A stretch of DNA of 58,897 bases from Bacteroidota bacterium (lineage in GTDB: Bacteria; Bacteroidota; Bacteroidia; UKL13-3), in assembly GCA_947456185.1 (NCBI GenBank), contig CANGPW010000005.1:1-58897 (forward strand). Direction: 5' to 3'. A model generated the notes under the pieces. That model was not told the origin of the DNA and ran no database searches. It worked only from the letters and a program-made list of their open reading frames with translations. The translations under genes were made by a program, and so were the position numbers. Below, one piece after another: positions 9,866 to 20,285 of this stretch (position 1 is the stretch's first letter; the number at the start of each line of letters is the position of its first letter).

Positions 9866-12800
9866 ATGCGAAAGGTTTTGATAATAATTTTTGTTGGAAT
9901 GGCTGTATTGGCAAAAAGCCAGAACAGGCAAAAAACAATTTTATTATTAAGCGATAGTTTATTATTAGACAGTCAAATAATTGTGCATCAATCAGTAATT
10001 GTAAGTAATGGAACTAATGTTTTTCTAGAAAATATTGATTATAGAATCAATTATACTAACCAAACATTCATCAATTTAAAAATACCAAAACCGGTTACTT
10101 TACTTGTAAAATACAGTTCGCCAAATTTTGATTTCAAGAAAATTTATCAAAATAAAAACCCAAAAATAATAGACAAAGAAGGCATTGAAACCAAAAATCC
10201 ATTTTTGTATAATCCCAATGAAACTGATTTTTTAAATGCTGAAAGTGCAAGCAGTGGTTTAAAAATGAATGGGAGTATTTCGCGTGGATTAGGTTTGGGA
10301 AATGCACAAAATGTGGTGGTAAATGCCAATTTAAATTTACAATTGAGCGGAAAAATAAATAACGATATTGATGTATTGGCTGCCATTAGCGATGACAATA
10401 ATCCCATACAACCAGAAGGAAATACGCAGCAGCTGCAAGACTTTGACAAGGTTTTTATTCAATTAAGTAAAAACAAAACCAAAGTAGTAATTGGTGATTT
10501 TGAAATGCGCAAACCAACAGAAAGTTACTTTTTAAATTATAATAAAAAATCGAGAGGTGCGCAGGTACAAACTGCTTTTGATGTTAAAAAATTGTTTTCA
10601 AAATCGAAGGAAAAAGCAGTATTACAAGTTGGCGCAGAAGTAGCCATTAGTCGTGGGCGATTTGCACGAAATACGTTAATAGCGATTGAAGGAAACCAAG
10701 GTCCTTATCGATTAACTGGCGTAAACGGTGAATTGTTTATTATATTAATTTCAGGAACAGAAGCCATTTATTTAGATGGAGTAAAACTAAACAGAGGCGA
10801 ACAAAACGATTATATCATAGATTATAACAGTGGCGAAATTACTTTTACTCCCAAAAGAATTATTACGCAATACAGCAGAATTATAGCTGAATTTCAATAC
10901 GGTGACCGAAATTTTGCAAGAACAGTTTTTACCACCAATGCCCATTATAAAGCTGAAAAATATGCCATCAGGGGAAGTTATTTTACCGAGCAAGACGATA
11001 AAGACCAACCTTTTCAGCAAACATTAAGCGATAACGATAAAAAGATTTTAGCCAATGTTGGCAATAATTTAAAACAAGCGGTTACAAACGGTGCAACTCG
11101 TGTTGCTGGATTTAGCAATACCAAAATTTTATACAGGAAATTAGATACTTTAGGAAATATTGATGTGTATGTTTTTAGCAATAATGGTCAAAATGATTCT
11201 GTGTTTTATGAAGTAAAATTTAGCAATGTTGGGAACAATAATGGTAATTATATTCAATCGGCTTCATCGGCAAATGGACGAGTTTTTCAGTTTATAGCAC
11301 CCATCAATGGTATAAAGCAAGGTAACTTTGAACCTATAATTTTATTAACTGCTCCCAATAAAATGGAAATGCTAAATGTAGGTTTTGATTTGACTAATTT
11401 TAAAAATACAAAAATAACTGTTGAGCTAGCTCAAAGTAATTTGAACAGGAATTTATTTAGCAATATAGACAAGCAAAATGATAAAGGATTTGGAGCAAAA
11501 ATAATTATCAATAACAAAAACAATTTATCAAAAACTTGGCTATGGCAAAATCAATTGAATTACGAATGGGTAGATCAAAATTTTAGGTATGTAGAACGCT
11601 ACAGAAATGTAGAGTTTGATAGACTTTGGAACCGTCAATTAACCAATATTACCAATGCTGATACTGGCTATAATGAGCATATTTTATCGGCTAAAACTAG
11701 CATAGAAAATACGCAAATATTTAATGCTTATTACCAATTTCAAATGTATAATCGCAACCAGAATTATGTGGGTTTGATGAATCAAATTGGAAGTAATTTA
11801 GATTATAAAAATAACCAAATAAATGCGAATGCCGAATATTTAACAATTGATATTAACAACACTGTTTTACAGCAAAGTATTGCTCAAAATCAAACTTATA
11901 AATATAATTTGGGTTATGCTAGAACGCAATTTAAACACCAAACTGGAGTAAATTATTTAGCAGAAAAAAGTAATTTTTTTAAAACAAATGATACTTTATT
12001 AAGCGGAAGTTTTGCTTATAACCAAAGTAATTATTTTTTTCAAAATACCGATACTTTAAAATTAAAATACCGCATAGATTATACCAACAGAAACGATTTT
12101 CAAGCACGTAACACTAATTATTATTTAGCCAGTATCTCACAAAATATAAATGCAACTACTATTTTAAAACAAGACAATGGTAACAGATTGAATTTGAATT
12201 TTACGTTCAGAAATTTTGAAATAAATGATTCCACCATCAAAAATTTAAAACCAGAAAGAACAGTCTTGGCAAGGATTGAATATGATTATGCTTTTATGAA
12301 ACGAATGTTTACCGCCAACACATATTACCAAATAGGAAGTGGCAATGAATTACGTAGAGATTTTAGTTATTTGGAAGTACCAAAAGGGCAAGGTGTTTAT
12401 GTTTGGAAAGATTTTAACACAGACAATATTCAGCAGTTGAATGAGTTTGTAATAGCCAGTTTTATTGACAGAAACATAGCCAATTATATCCGCGTTTATT
12501 TACCAACAAACTCTACCATAAGAACTAATTCAGTTCAATTTAACCAAACTTTAAATATCAATCCCGCCAGTATTTGGTTGAACAAAAAAGGTGTTTTAAA
12601 ATTCATCAGTAAGTTCAATAATCAATCAGGATTAAGGATAGAGCGTAAAATTATTGCCGATAATACTTTTGATTTCATCAATCCTTTTAACAATATTTTT
12701 AACGATACTACTTTGATCAATGTAAATAGTTTGGCAAGAAATACCTTATTTTTTAACCGCAGTAATGCCACGTTTGGCGCTGATTGGAGCATTCAAGACA

Positions 12801-13372
12801 ATCAAAGTAAAGTAATTTTAACCAATGGAATTGACAGCAGACGCAAGTTGGAGAATGGATTAAATACCCGTTGGAATGCCAATGAATTTTGGACCATTAA
12901 CTTGCTTTATAATTTTGGAGAACGCAGTTATTTATCTGAGTTTTTTATACAACAAAATTATAGTTATATTTATACCGAATGGAAACCAAAATTGATTTAT
13001 CAGGCCAATAAAAACTTTAGAACAACATTGAATGCAGGTTATTTTGAAGCCAATAATGCCAAAGAATATGGCAATCAAAAAGGAAAAACAACGGAAATTG
13101 GTTTAGAAATGCGTTATAACTTTACTCAAATTGGTGCCTTAAGTGCAAAGTATAGTTTGTACGAGGTGGAGTTTAATGGCGAGGCTGGCAGCAATTTAGG
13201 TTACGATATGTTGCAAGGATTAACCACTGGCAAAAACCAAGTTTGGAACATTAATTTACAACAACGCATTGGGCAAAATATTCAAATAAACCTTAACTAC
13301 GATGCACGCTCATCGGGTATTAGCGATACCATTTTACATACCGGCAGAATGGAAGCAAGGTATATATTTTAA
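9866..13372 (+). CDS. Large outer-membrane beta-barrel-like protein of unknown function
   Basis: Signal peptide, long beta-rich sequence, aromatic C-terminal end (MEARYIF). Confidence 0.65.
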   Translation: MRKVLIIIFVGMAVLAKSQNRQKTILLLSDSLLLDSQIIVHQSVIVSNGTNVFLENIDYRINYTNQTFINLKIPKPVTLLVKYSSPNFDFKKIYQNKNPKIIDKEGIETKNPFLYNPNETDFLNAESASSGLKMNGSISRGLGLGNAQNVVVNANLNLQLSGKINNDIDVLAAISDDNNPIQPEGNTQQLQDFDKVFIQLSKNKTKVVIGDFEMRKPTESYFLNYNKKSRGAQVQTAFDVKKLFSKSKEKAVLQVGAEVAISRGRFARNTLIAIEGNQGPYRLTGVNGELFIILISGTEAIYLDGVKLNRGEQNDYIIDYNSGEITFTPKRIITQYSRIIAEFQYGDRNFARTVFTTNAHYKAEKYAIRGSYFTEQDDKDQPFQQTLSDNDKKILANVGNNLKQAVTNGATRVAGFSNTKILYRKLDTLGNIDVYVFSNNGQNDSVFYEVKFSNVGNNNGNYIQSASSANGRVFQFIAPINGIKQGNFEPIILLTAPNKMEMLNVGFDLTNFKNTKITVELAQSNLNRNLFSNIDKQNDKGFGAKIIINNKNNLSKTWLWQNQLNYEWVDQNFRYVERYRNVEFDRLWNRQLTNITNADTGYNEHILSAKTSIENTQIFNAYYQFQMYNRNQNYVGLMNQIGSNLDYKNNQINANAEYLTIDINNTVLQQSIAQNQTYKYNLGYARTQFKHQTGVNYLAEKSNFFKTNDTLLSGSFAYNQSNYFFQNTDTLKLKYRIDYTNRNDFQARNTNYYLASISQNINATTILKQDNGNRLNLNFTFRNFEINDSTIKNLKPERTVLARIEYDYAFMKRMFTANTYYQIGSGNELRRDFSYLEVPKGQGVYVWKDFNTDNIQQLNEFVIASFIDRNIANYIRVYLPTNSTIRTNSVQFNQTLNINPASIWLNKKGVLKFISKFNNQSGLRIERKIIADNTFDFINPFNNIFNDTTLINVNSLARNTLFFNRSNATFGADWSIQDNQSKVILTNGIDSRRKLENGLNTRWNANEFWTINLLYNFGERSYLSEFFIQQNYSYIYTEWKPKLIYQANKNFRTTLNAGYFEANNAKEYGNQKGKTTEIGLEMRYNFTQIGALSAKYSLYEVEFNGEAGSNLGYDMLQGLTTGKNQVWNINLQQRIGQNIQINLNYDARSSGISDTILHTGRMEARYIF

Positions 13373-13545
13373 GATTGATTGAATTAACCTAGGGTGGACA
13401 TATTTGTTTGCTCGTTAAAAAGAGAAACAAATTTTCAAATAAATATTATTTTTTTAAGTTTATAATAAAATGAATTCGTTTCTAACATTAGCAAAATTTA
13501 TATAATTAAACCAACCCTATTTCAAATAAAACAATTAGTTATAAA

Positions 13546-13575
13546 AAAAGCTACACCATTTACGATGTAGCTTTT
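13546..13575 (-). terminator. Hairpin terminator for the 13578-15137 gene
   Basis: AAAAGCTACA ... TGTAGCTTTT. Confidence 0.7.
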
Positions 13576-13577
13576 GT

Positions 13578-15137
13578 TTATTTTTGTCTCTTTAAAAGTC
13601 CAGAACCATCTTTTTCATAATCTTCTATAAAACTTTTTATTTTTTCAGCAGCTATTCGTTTAGCAATTACCTTTTTATTTTTATCAATAATATATAAAAC
13701 AGGAGTGCTATAAACATCATAATATTGGCGGAAATTAGTTTCATTCAATGGATCGTATAAGTTTAGTTTCCAAGGGAATTTTTGTTCTATTAAATATTTT
13801 TTCCACTCTTCTACCGTTTCGGTCATACTTACAGGAAATAAATCAAAATTTAAGGGCAATGTTGGTTTCAATATTTTAGCTCCTTTATTTTTTAAATTGA
13901 TTATGTTGTTTTGTGCAAATATTTCTTTGTTTAAATCTTTATATGCTTCAGCTATTTTAGGCATCTCCTCTTTGCAGTGTCCACATGTTGCGCTCCAAAA
14001 CAATACCAAAGTATACTTTGAATCCATATTATAAAGACTATGATATTGTCCGTTGGTATCCAACATTGTTAAGTTTTTAACTTTAGCACCTATTAAATTA
14101 TGTCTAAGTTTTTCAACCCTATCTTTCATTTTCCAAATTAGTAAACTATCAACCCAATAAGCTTTTCCTTTGGCATAATAATTATCTATCAGATGAACAA
14201 AAACAGCGTCCATTCCCATATATTGAGAAGATTCGTAATAATTGGTTGTCCAAAACAGGCAGAATTTAAAGTTTTCTTTACCTTTTTCCGCTAATTTTAA
14301 AACTTTATCAGCGGTTTCATTTATGCTATCGGGAATTTGTGGAACTACTTTTAACATAAAAGTTTCAAACTTTGGAAAAAAGATTGGTGTTCTTGTAATT
14401 CTATCATCCGAAAAGTCAAAATTATCGAAGTAATGCTGTTTGTAATAATTATACTGAAAATTAGAATCAATAATTTCGCCTTTCTCATTTTTGGGAGCAG
14501 GAGGAACATCTATTTCTTGCATCATTCTAAAAACTTTACTGATTAAAGTGGTGGGATTATTTTCCAAAATAACTTTTCTTTGAGCAGTTAAATCCTTCAT
14601 CAAACTGCGGTAAGTATCCATTAATTTATCTTCTTCGGCAGTATTCTTAGCTTCTTTAGCAGCTTTAATTTTTATTTCTAATTCATTGGCTTGTTTGCCA
14701 ATATTTGCCGAAAACTGATTGTATTTAAAAAATACTTCATTTTCGTATGAACCTTTAACAACCATGTTTTCTATCAATGAATTGGTATCAGTTTCTAAAC
14801 TAAATACTTGTTCAGTTACTATAAAGTCAAACAAAAGCGACTTGTCGGCAGTAGCTATTAAATATACACCACCCTCCAATTTTCCAGGTCCCGAAAAATT
14901 CATTTTACCTTTAGCATCAGCAATTGCGCTGTCTCTCAAATATTGCTTATCACCAAAGTAATAACCAAGGTAAAACATCTTATTTTGAAAACCTTTTATG
15001 GTTACTGTAATTGAATGTCCTGTAATCGATTTTTCTGAATTGTTCTCTAAATTGATTTTAGCTTTACCTTTTTGTGCTAAGGCAATAAAACTTAAACTTG
15101 ATAATAAAATAATGGTCGAAATTTTTAAAATACGCAT
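13578..15137 (-). CDS. TlpA-like thioredoxin-fold protein with DUF4369/DUF5106-like regions
   Basis: Signal peptide; VLFWSATCGHCKEEMPKI (CxxC). Confidence 0.83.
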   Translation of the reverse strand: MRILKISTIILLSSLSFIALAQKGKAKINLENNSEKSITGHSITVTIKGFQNKMFYLGYYFGDKQYLRDSAIADAKGKMNFSGPGKLEGGVYLIATADKSLLFDFIVTEQVFSLETDTNSLIENMVVKGSYENEVFFKYNQFSANIGKQANELEIKIKAAKEAKNTAEEDKLMDTYRSLMKDLTAQRKVILENNPTTLISKVFRMMQEIDVPPAPKNEKGEIIDSNFQYNYYKQHYFDNFDFSDDRITRTPIFFPKFETFMLKVVPQIPDSINETADKVLKLAEKGKENFKFCLFWTTNYYESSQYMGMDAVFVHLIDNYYAKGKAYWVDSLLIWKMKDRVEKLRHNLIGAKVKNLTMLDTNGQYHSLYNMDSKYTLVLFWSATCGHCKEEMPKIAEAYKDLNKEIFAQNNIINLKNKGAKILKPTLPLNFDLFPVSMTETVEEWKKYLIEQKFPWKLNLYDPLNETNFRQYYDVYSTPVLYIIDKNKKVIAKRIAAEKIKSFIEDYEKDGSGLLKRQK

Positions 15138-15335
15138 ATGTAATTGTTTTATTTGGCGGTAAAATTAAGAAAAAACTACACTAGAATAAAAAATAAAATA
15201 TGTTTAACAATTTTTTAAGTATAAATTTAAAAAATATATTTGATATAAAATAGCAATCTATATTAATTTAAAGTTTGATATAGCGCAAGTGTTTAATAGA
15301 TTTGCCAAAAAAAATTCACTAAATAAAATAATAAA

Positions 15336-16232
15336 ATGAAAAATATTACAGTAATTGGTTCAGGTACAATGGGAAATGGTATAGCACATACTTTTGCTCA
15401 ATTTGGCTACCAAGTAAACTTAATAGATGTAAATGAAGTTGCTTTGCAAAAAGCAATTGCTACCATTGGTAAAAATTTAGACAGACAAGTTACAAAAGGT
15501 TTGATCACTGAAGCCGATAAAACTGCAACTTTAGCTAATATTACAACTTATACTAACTTAAAAGATGCTGCAAGCAATGCAGATTTAGTAATAGAAGCTG
15601 CAAGTGAAAACATGGCTATTAAATTAGATATTTTTAAACAATTGGATGAAATTTGCCCTGCTCATACCATATTAGCGTCTAACACTTCTTCTATTTCTAT
15701 TACAAAAATTGCAAGTGTTACCAAACGCCCAACACATGTTATTGGAATGCATTTTATGAATCCAGTGCCTGTAATGAAATTGGTAGAAATAATTAATGGT
15801 TTTAAAACCAGTGAAGAAGTTACAGAAACAATTTTAACACTTTCAAAAGCAGTAGGAAAAATTCCAGCTTTGGCCAATGATTATGCTGGCTTTATAGCAA
15901 ATAGAATTTTGATGCCAATGATCAATGAAGCCATTTACTGTTTACAACAAGGTGTTGGATCTGTTGAATCCATTGATACCGTCATGAAATTAGGAATGGC
16001 TCACCCAATGGGACCTTTACAACTAGCCGATTTTATAGGTTTAGATGTCTGCCTTGCTATTATGAATGTATTGCAGGAAGGCTTGGGCGATCATCGTTAT
16101 GCTCCATCACCATTATTGGTTAACATGGTAACTGCTGGAAATTTAGGTGTAAAATCGGGTGAAGGATTTTATGTTCACACTGCTGGTAGCAAAGATTTGG
16201 TGGTGAGTTCTCGTTTTAAAAACCATAGATAG
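15336..16232 (+). CDS. hbd: 3-hydroxybutyryl-CoA dehydrogenase
   Basis: GSGTMGNGIAHTFAQ NAD site; SSISITKIA; HFMNPVPVMKLVEI. Confidence 0.92.
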   Translation: MKNITVIGSGTMGNGIAHTFAQFGYQVNLIDVNEVALQKAIATIGKNLDRQVTKGLITEADKTATLANITTYTNLKDAASNADLVIEAASENMAIKLDIFKQLDEICPAHTILASNTSSISITKIASVTKRPTHVIGMHFMNPVPVMKLVEIINGFKTSEEVTETILTLSKAVGKIPALANDYAGFIANRILMPMINEAIYCLQQGVGSVESIDTVMKLGMAHPMGPLQLADFIGLDVCLAIMNVLQEGLGDHRYAPSPLLVNMVTAGNLGVKSGEGFYVHTAGSKDLVVSSRFKNHR

Positions 16233-16260
16233 TTTAACTTGCTATATTTTACTATAAATA

Positions 16261-16296
16261 AAAACCTTGTAACTTCATTGTTGCAAGGTTTTTTTT
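16261..16296 (+). terminator. Rho-independent terminator
   Basis: AAAACCTTG ... CAAGGTTTTTTTT. Confidence 0.8.
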
Positions 16297-16326
16297 ATTT
16301 AATCAATTACAATTCTCATCTCTAAA

Positions 16327-16342
16327 TGTAACAATTGTTGCA
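16327..16342. promoter_or_regulatory. CRP/FNR-like box A (TGTAACAATTGTTGCA)
   Basis: Near-palindrome, 37 bp upstream (start to start) of TAATTTTG at 16364. Confidence 0.6.
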
Positions 16343-16363
16343 AAGCATCAATAATAGAAGGCT

Positions 16364-16371
16364 TAATTTTG
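16364..16371 (+). promoter_or_regulatory. Bacteroidota -7 element TAATTTTG
   Basis: Matches TAnnTTTG; ATG of the downstream gene 25 bp further. Confidence 0.55.
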
Positions 16372-16395
16372 TAACATAAAAAATATACAAAACAA

Positions 16396-18093
16396 ATGAA
16401 ATACATAGTTATAGGAGCAGTTGCGGGTGGTGCTAGCACAGCCGCAAGATTACGAAGATTAGACGAACACGCGGAGATTGTGATTTTTGAAAAAGGGGAA
16501 TATATTTCTTACGCTAATTGTGGTTTGCCCTATTATATAGGCAATGTAATAAAGGACAGAAATGCATTGTTTGTACAAACAGCAGCTTCATTTAACCAAC
16601 GATTCAATATTGATGTAAGAACTTTAACTGAAGTATTAGCTATCAATGCTGATACCAAAACTGTTACAGCATTTAACCAAACTACTGGTAAAACTTACAA
16701 TGAAACATACGACAAGTTAGTATTATCGCCTGGTGCAGAACCAATTCGTCCGCCTTTACCCGGTGTAACAAACGAAGGGATTTTTACGCTTAGAAACTTA
16801 GCCGATACTGATTATATTAAGGCTTTTGTAAATCAAAAACAGGTAAAAAAAGCAGTGATTATTGGTGCTGGATTTATTGGATTAGAAATGGCAGAAAATC
16901 TGCATGACTTAGGTTTAGAAGTTACTATTATAGAAATGGGAAACCAAATATTAGCACCTTTAGATTTCCCAATTGCTGCCATTGTTCAGCAACATATAAG
17001 GGAAAAAGGGGTGAATTTATTATTAAGTTCGGCAGTTACTGGTTTTGAAAAACATAACAATCAGCTAAAGGTATTATTGAAATCGGGAGAAGCCCTAGAT
17101 GCCGATGTGGTCATCATGTCAATAGGTGTTAAGCCCGATACGCGTTTGGCTGTTCAAGCAGGAATAAGTTTGGGAGCCGCAAAAGGAATTTGGGTAAATG
17201 AGTTTTTGCAAACTTCCAATCCTGATATATATGCCGTGGGCGATGCAATAGAATTTACAAATCCTATTACCAACCAATCGATGAATACTTATTTGGCTGG
17301 CCCTGCTAATAAACAAGGGCGTATTTGTGCGGATAATATAGTGCTTGGGAACAAAAACAGATATAATGGCGCTATCAATACGGCCATTGTAAAAGTGTTT
17401 GACATGACGGTAGCTACTGCCGGAACGGCATCCAAACATTTAACCAATGCTAATATTGAACACATCGTTTCTACCACGCATAATGGTTCACATGCTGGCT
17501 ACTATCCTGGTGCTAAACAAATGAGTATTCAAATAGCATTTTCACCTATCGATGGTCAATTATTAAGTGCGCAAATAGCTGGATTTGAAGGTGTGGATAA
17601 ACGCATTGACATACTGTCATCGATAATAAAAAGAAAGAGTACTATTCATGAATTAACGGAGTTTGAACATGCTTATGCGCCTCCATTTTCATCGGCAAAG
17701 GATCCTGTAAATATTGCAGCGTTTGTGGCAGAAAACATATTGCTTAAAAAGCATAAAATATATTATTGGAACAATTTAGAAAGCGTTACTGAAACCGATA
17801 TTTTGCTAGATGTAAGAACGCTTTCAGAGTTTGAAGCCGGCCACATTCCAAATGCTTTGAATATTCCCCTAGATTCTATAAGGGAAAGGATAAATGAGTT
17901 GGATAAAAACCAAAAGATTTATATTTATTGCCTTGGCGGACAAAGAGGATATTTGGCGCAGCAAATATTAAAACAACATGGGTTTAACACCGAAAATTTA
18001 TCGGGTGGATACCAACTTTGGAAAAATTGTACCAATGAAATTGCTGAAAGCAATAATTTAGCAATGAAAACAAATCAAATGGCTATTATATAA
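16396..18093 (+). CDS. CoA-disulfide-reductase-like FAD oxidoreductase with C-terminal rhodanese domain
   Basis: IVIGAVAGGASTAARLRR, ISYANCGLPYYIG, and rhodanese IYIYCLGGQRGY. Confidence 0.9.
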   Translation: MKYIVIGAVAGGASTAARLRRLDEHAEIVIFEKGEYISYANCGLPYYIGNVIKDRNALFVQTAASFNQRFNIDVRTLTEVLAINADTKTVTAFNQTTGKTYNETYDKLVLSPGAEPIRPPLPGVTNEGIFTLRNLADTDYIKAFVNQKQVKKAVIIGAGFIGLEMAENLHDLGLEVTIIEMGNQILAPLDFPIAAIVQQHIREKGVNLLLSSAVTGFEKHNNQLKVLLKSGEALDADVVIMSIGVKPDTRLAVQAGISLGAAKGIWVNEFLQTSNPDIYAVGDAIEFTNPITNQSMNTYLAGPANKQGRICADNIVLGNKNRYNGAINTAIVKVFDMTVATAGTASKHLTNANIEHIVSTTHNGSHAGYYPGAKQMSIQIAFSPIDGQLLSAQIAGFEGVDKRIDILSSIIKRKSTIHELTEFEHAYAPPFSSAKDPVNIAAFVAENILLKKHKIYYWNNLESVTETDILLDVRTLSEFEAGHIPNALNIPLDSIRERINELDKNQKIYIYCLGGQRGYLAQQILKQHGFNTENLSGGYQLWKNCTNEIAESNNLAMKTNQMAII

Positions 18094-18103
18094 TAGATAA
18101 TTA

Positions 18104-18119
18104 TGTAACAAATGTGACA
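18104..18119. promoter_or_regulatory. CRP/FNR-like box B (TGTAACAAATGTGACA)
   Basis: Imperfect palindrome, 37 bp upstream of TACCATTG at 18141. Confidence 0.65.
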
Positions 18120-18184
18120 TAATTATTATTTAAAATAGCATACCATTGTATAGTAAAAAATATTCACTTAAAAAAAATAAAAAA

Positions 18185-18391
18185 ATGAAAGCAAACATGG
18201 GAACCGCTGACAAAGTAGTAAGAATACTTGCAGCCATTTTAATTGGAGTTCTTTATTTTATGGGACAAATTACAGGAACTGTAGCTATTATTTTAATGGC
18301 TGTAGCAGTCATTTTTATTGCTACAAGTTTTATGAGTTTTTGCCCTTTGTACTTGCCATTTGGCATTTCTACCAAGAAAAAAGAAAGCTAA
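18185..18391 (+). CDS. DUF2892 (YgaP-like) membrane protein
   Basis: MKANMGTADKVVRILAAILIG; ATG at 18185 preferred over the track start. Confidence 0.82.
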   Translation: MKANMGTADKVVRILAAILIGVLYFMGQITGTVAIILMAVAVIFIATSFMSFCPLYLPFGISTKKKES

Positions 18392-18558
18392 GAATTTATC
18401 ATTTTTAAAACCAATCTTATTTTATAACAGCTTTACATAAATTGTTGAGCTGTTATATTTTTTTAAATCTAAATCAATCATTTTAAATGAAGGTAAATAC
18501 CACCATGGAAATGTAGAAGTGATAAGATATGTTGGCATAAAATAAATTTATTTCATTA

Positions 18559-18574
18559 TGTAACAAAAGTAACC
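18559..18574. promoter_or_regulatory. CRP/FNR-like box C (TGTAACAAAAGTAACC)
   Basis: 37 bp upstream of TACATTTG at 18596. Confidence 0.55.
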
Positions 18575-18595
18575 AAGCAATGAAAAGCTTATTGC

Positions 18596-18603
18596 TACAT
18601 TTG
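18596..18603 (+). promoter_or_regulatory. Bacteroidota -7 element TACATTTG
   Basis: Matches TAnnTTTG. Confidence 0.6.
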
Positions 18604-18619
18604 TATTAACAATAAAAAC

Positions 18620-18823
18620 ATGAATACTTTAAACAAATATAAATTCCATATTTTAGGAATAATAATTGGCGCAATAGCTGGTTATGCATATTATTATTTT
18701 GTAGGGTGTGCCAGCGGAACTTGTGCCATTACCTCAAAGCCTTTAAATAGTACTTTATATGGCGCAGTAATGGGCGGATTATTGGCTGATTTATTTAAAA
18801 AAGAAAAAACAAAAAGTATTTAA
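18620..18823 (+). CDS. DUF6132-like small membrane protein
   Basis: Two TM segments with VGCASGTCAIT loop and YGAVMGGLLAD. Confidence 0.65.
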   Translation: MNTLNKYKFHILGIIIGAIAGYAYYYFVGCASGTCAITSKPLNSTLYGAVMGGLLADLFKKEKTKSI

Positions 18824-18836
18824 AAAAATTAAGATC

Positions 18837-19112
18837 ATGAAAACTGAAGAAATCATTATTGCCAATCTTAAATGTAATGGTTGCGCAACTACCATTAAAA
18901 GAGAATTATTAGGAATAAACGGGGTAAAAACGGTAGCGGTTGACATAGACAAAGATGCCATAGACTTAACCTACGATGATAATGTAGAAAGAAGTACAAT
19001 TATTAGTAAGCTTCTTTCACTTGGTTACCCTGAGGCAACGGAAAAAAACGGATTGCTTTTGCAATTAAAAAGCTACACCAGTTGTATGATTGGTAAAGTA
19101 CATAATTTATAA
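18837..19112 (+). CDS. Heavy-metal-associated (HMA) domain protein
   Basis: NLKCNGCATTIKREL CxxC motif. Confidence 0.85.
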   Translation: MKTEEIIIANLKCNGCATTIKRELLGINGVKTVAVDIDKDAIDLTYDDNVERSTIISKLLSLGYPEATEKNGLLLQLKSYTSCMIGKVHNL

Positions 19113-19118
19113 ACTAAA

Positions 19119-19403
19119 ATGGATATAGAAAATTTAATTAAAGAAAACAAAGGAACAGTAGTTGACGTTAGAACACCATCGGAGTTTATGGGTGGAAATG
19201 TGGCTGGCTCTATAAACATTCCGTTAAACGAAGTAGTAGCAAGAATGGATGAATTAAAAAGCTTAAAATTGCCTCTTATACTTTGCTGTGCATCGGGAGG
19301 AAGAAGCGGGCAAGCCCACCACTACTTATCAAACCAAGGAATAGATTGTGTAAACGGTGGTTCATGGTTAAATGTAAATTATTATCAAAATCAAACAGCT
19401 TAA
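19119..19403 (+). CDS. Rhodanese-like sulfurtransferase
   Basis: VVDVRTPSEFMGGNVAGSINIP; active-site loop CCASGGRS. Confidence 0.9.
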   Translation: MDIENLIKENKGTVVDVRTPSEFMGGNVAGSINIPLNEVVARMDELKSLKLPLILCCASGGRSGQAHHYLSNQGIDCVNGGSWLNVNYYQNQTA

Positions 19404-19412
19404 TAAACAAAA

Positions 19413-19730
19413 ATGATTAACACAATTAAACAATTATTTGGCTTAGGTCCAAAGGTAGATTACGCAGCATTAGTAAAACAGGGCGCTATTATTTTAGACG
19501 TTCGTAGTAAAGGCGAATATGCAGGCGGACATATAAAAGGATCGTTAAATATTTCGGTTGACACCTTAAGTAATAACTTGAGTAAATTAAAAGATAAAAA
19601 CAAGCCAATTATTACTTGTTGTGCATCGGGCATGAGAAGTTCATCGGCCAAAGGTATTTTAAAATCAAACGGATATACCGATGTTCATAATGGTGGTGCG
19701 TGGAGTAGTTTACAATATAAAATTAAATAA
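19413..19730 (+). CDS. Rhodanese-like sulfurtransferase
   Basis: ILDVRSKGEYAGGHIKGSLNIS; loop CCASGMRS. Confidence 0.9.
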   Translation: MINTIKQLFGLGPKVDYAALVKQGAIILDVRSKGEYAGGHIKGSLNISVDTLSNNLSKLKDKNKPIITCCASGMRSSSAKGILKSNGYTDVHNGGAWSSLQYKIK

Positions 19731-19978
19731 TGAACATACAAACACTTTTAATAGGTTGGAATTTTATGCGCGGATTGCGTTTAGTATTAGGAGTTATATT
19801 CCTCATGCAAGCTATTGAAATGCGAGATAATATTACTGGCTTAATTGCAACATTCTTTTTGTTTCAAGCAGCAACAAATACCGGTTGCTGTGGGTCAAAT
19901 GGATGTGCTGTTCCAATCAATAAAACTAAGGTAGACGATATGCAAGACGTAACATTTGAAGAAGTAAAATCAAAATAA
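19730..19978 (+). CDS. Small DUF2892-like membrane protein with CCGSNGC motif
   Basis: Two hydrophobic segments; start overlaps upstream stop by one base (TAATG). Confidence 0.6.
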   Translation: MNIQTLLIGWNFMRGLRLVLGVIFLMQAIEMRDNITGLIATFFLFQAATNTGCCGSNGCAVPINKTKVDDMQDVTFEEVKSK

Positions 19979-19980
19979 AT

Positions 19981-20277
19981 ATGGCAACATTTTCAGAAAT
20001 TATTAAAAGTGACAAGCCTACATTAGTCGATTTTTTTGCGGAATGGTGTGGACCTTGTAAAACAATGAAACCAATTTTGGAAGATTTAAAATCGAAAATT
20101 GGTGCGGAAGCAACTATTTTAAAAATAGATGTAGATAAAAATCAACAAGTAGCAAATACATTCCAAATACAAGGTGTGCCAACCCTAATTTTATTTAAAA
20201 ATGGTGAAATTAAATGGCGACAATCTGGTGTGTTTTCAGCCAATAACTTAGCACAAATAATTAAACAAAACTCTTAA
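19981..20277 (+). CDS. trxA: Thioredoxin
   Basis: [16 protein letters not shown]. Confidence 0.93.
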   Translation: MATFSEIIKSDKPTLVDFFAEWCGPCKTMKPILEDLKSKIGAEATILKIDVDKNQQVANTFQIQGVPTLILFKNGEIKWRQSGVFSANNLAQIIKQNS

Positions 20278-20285
20278 AAAAACAT

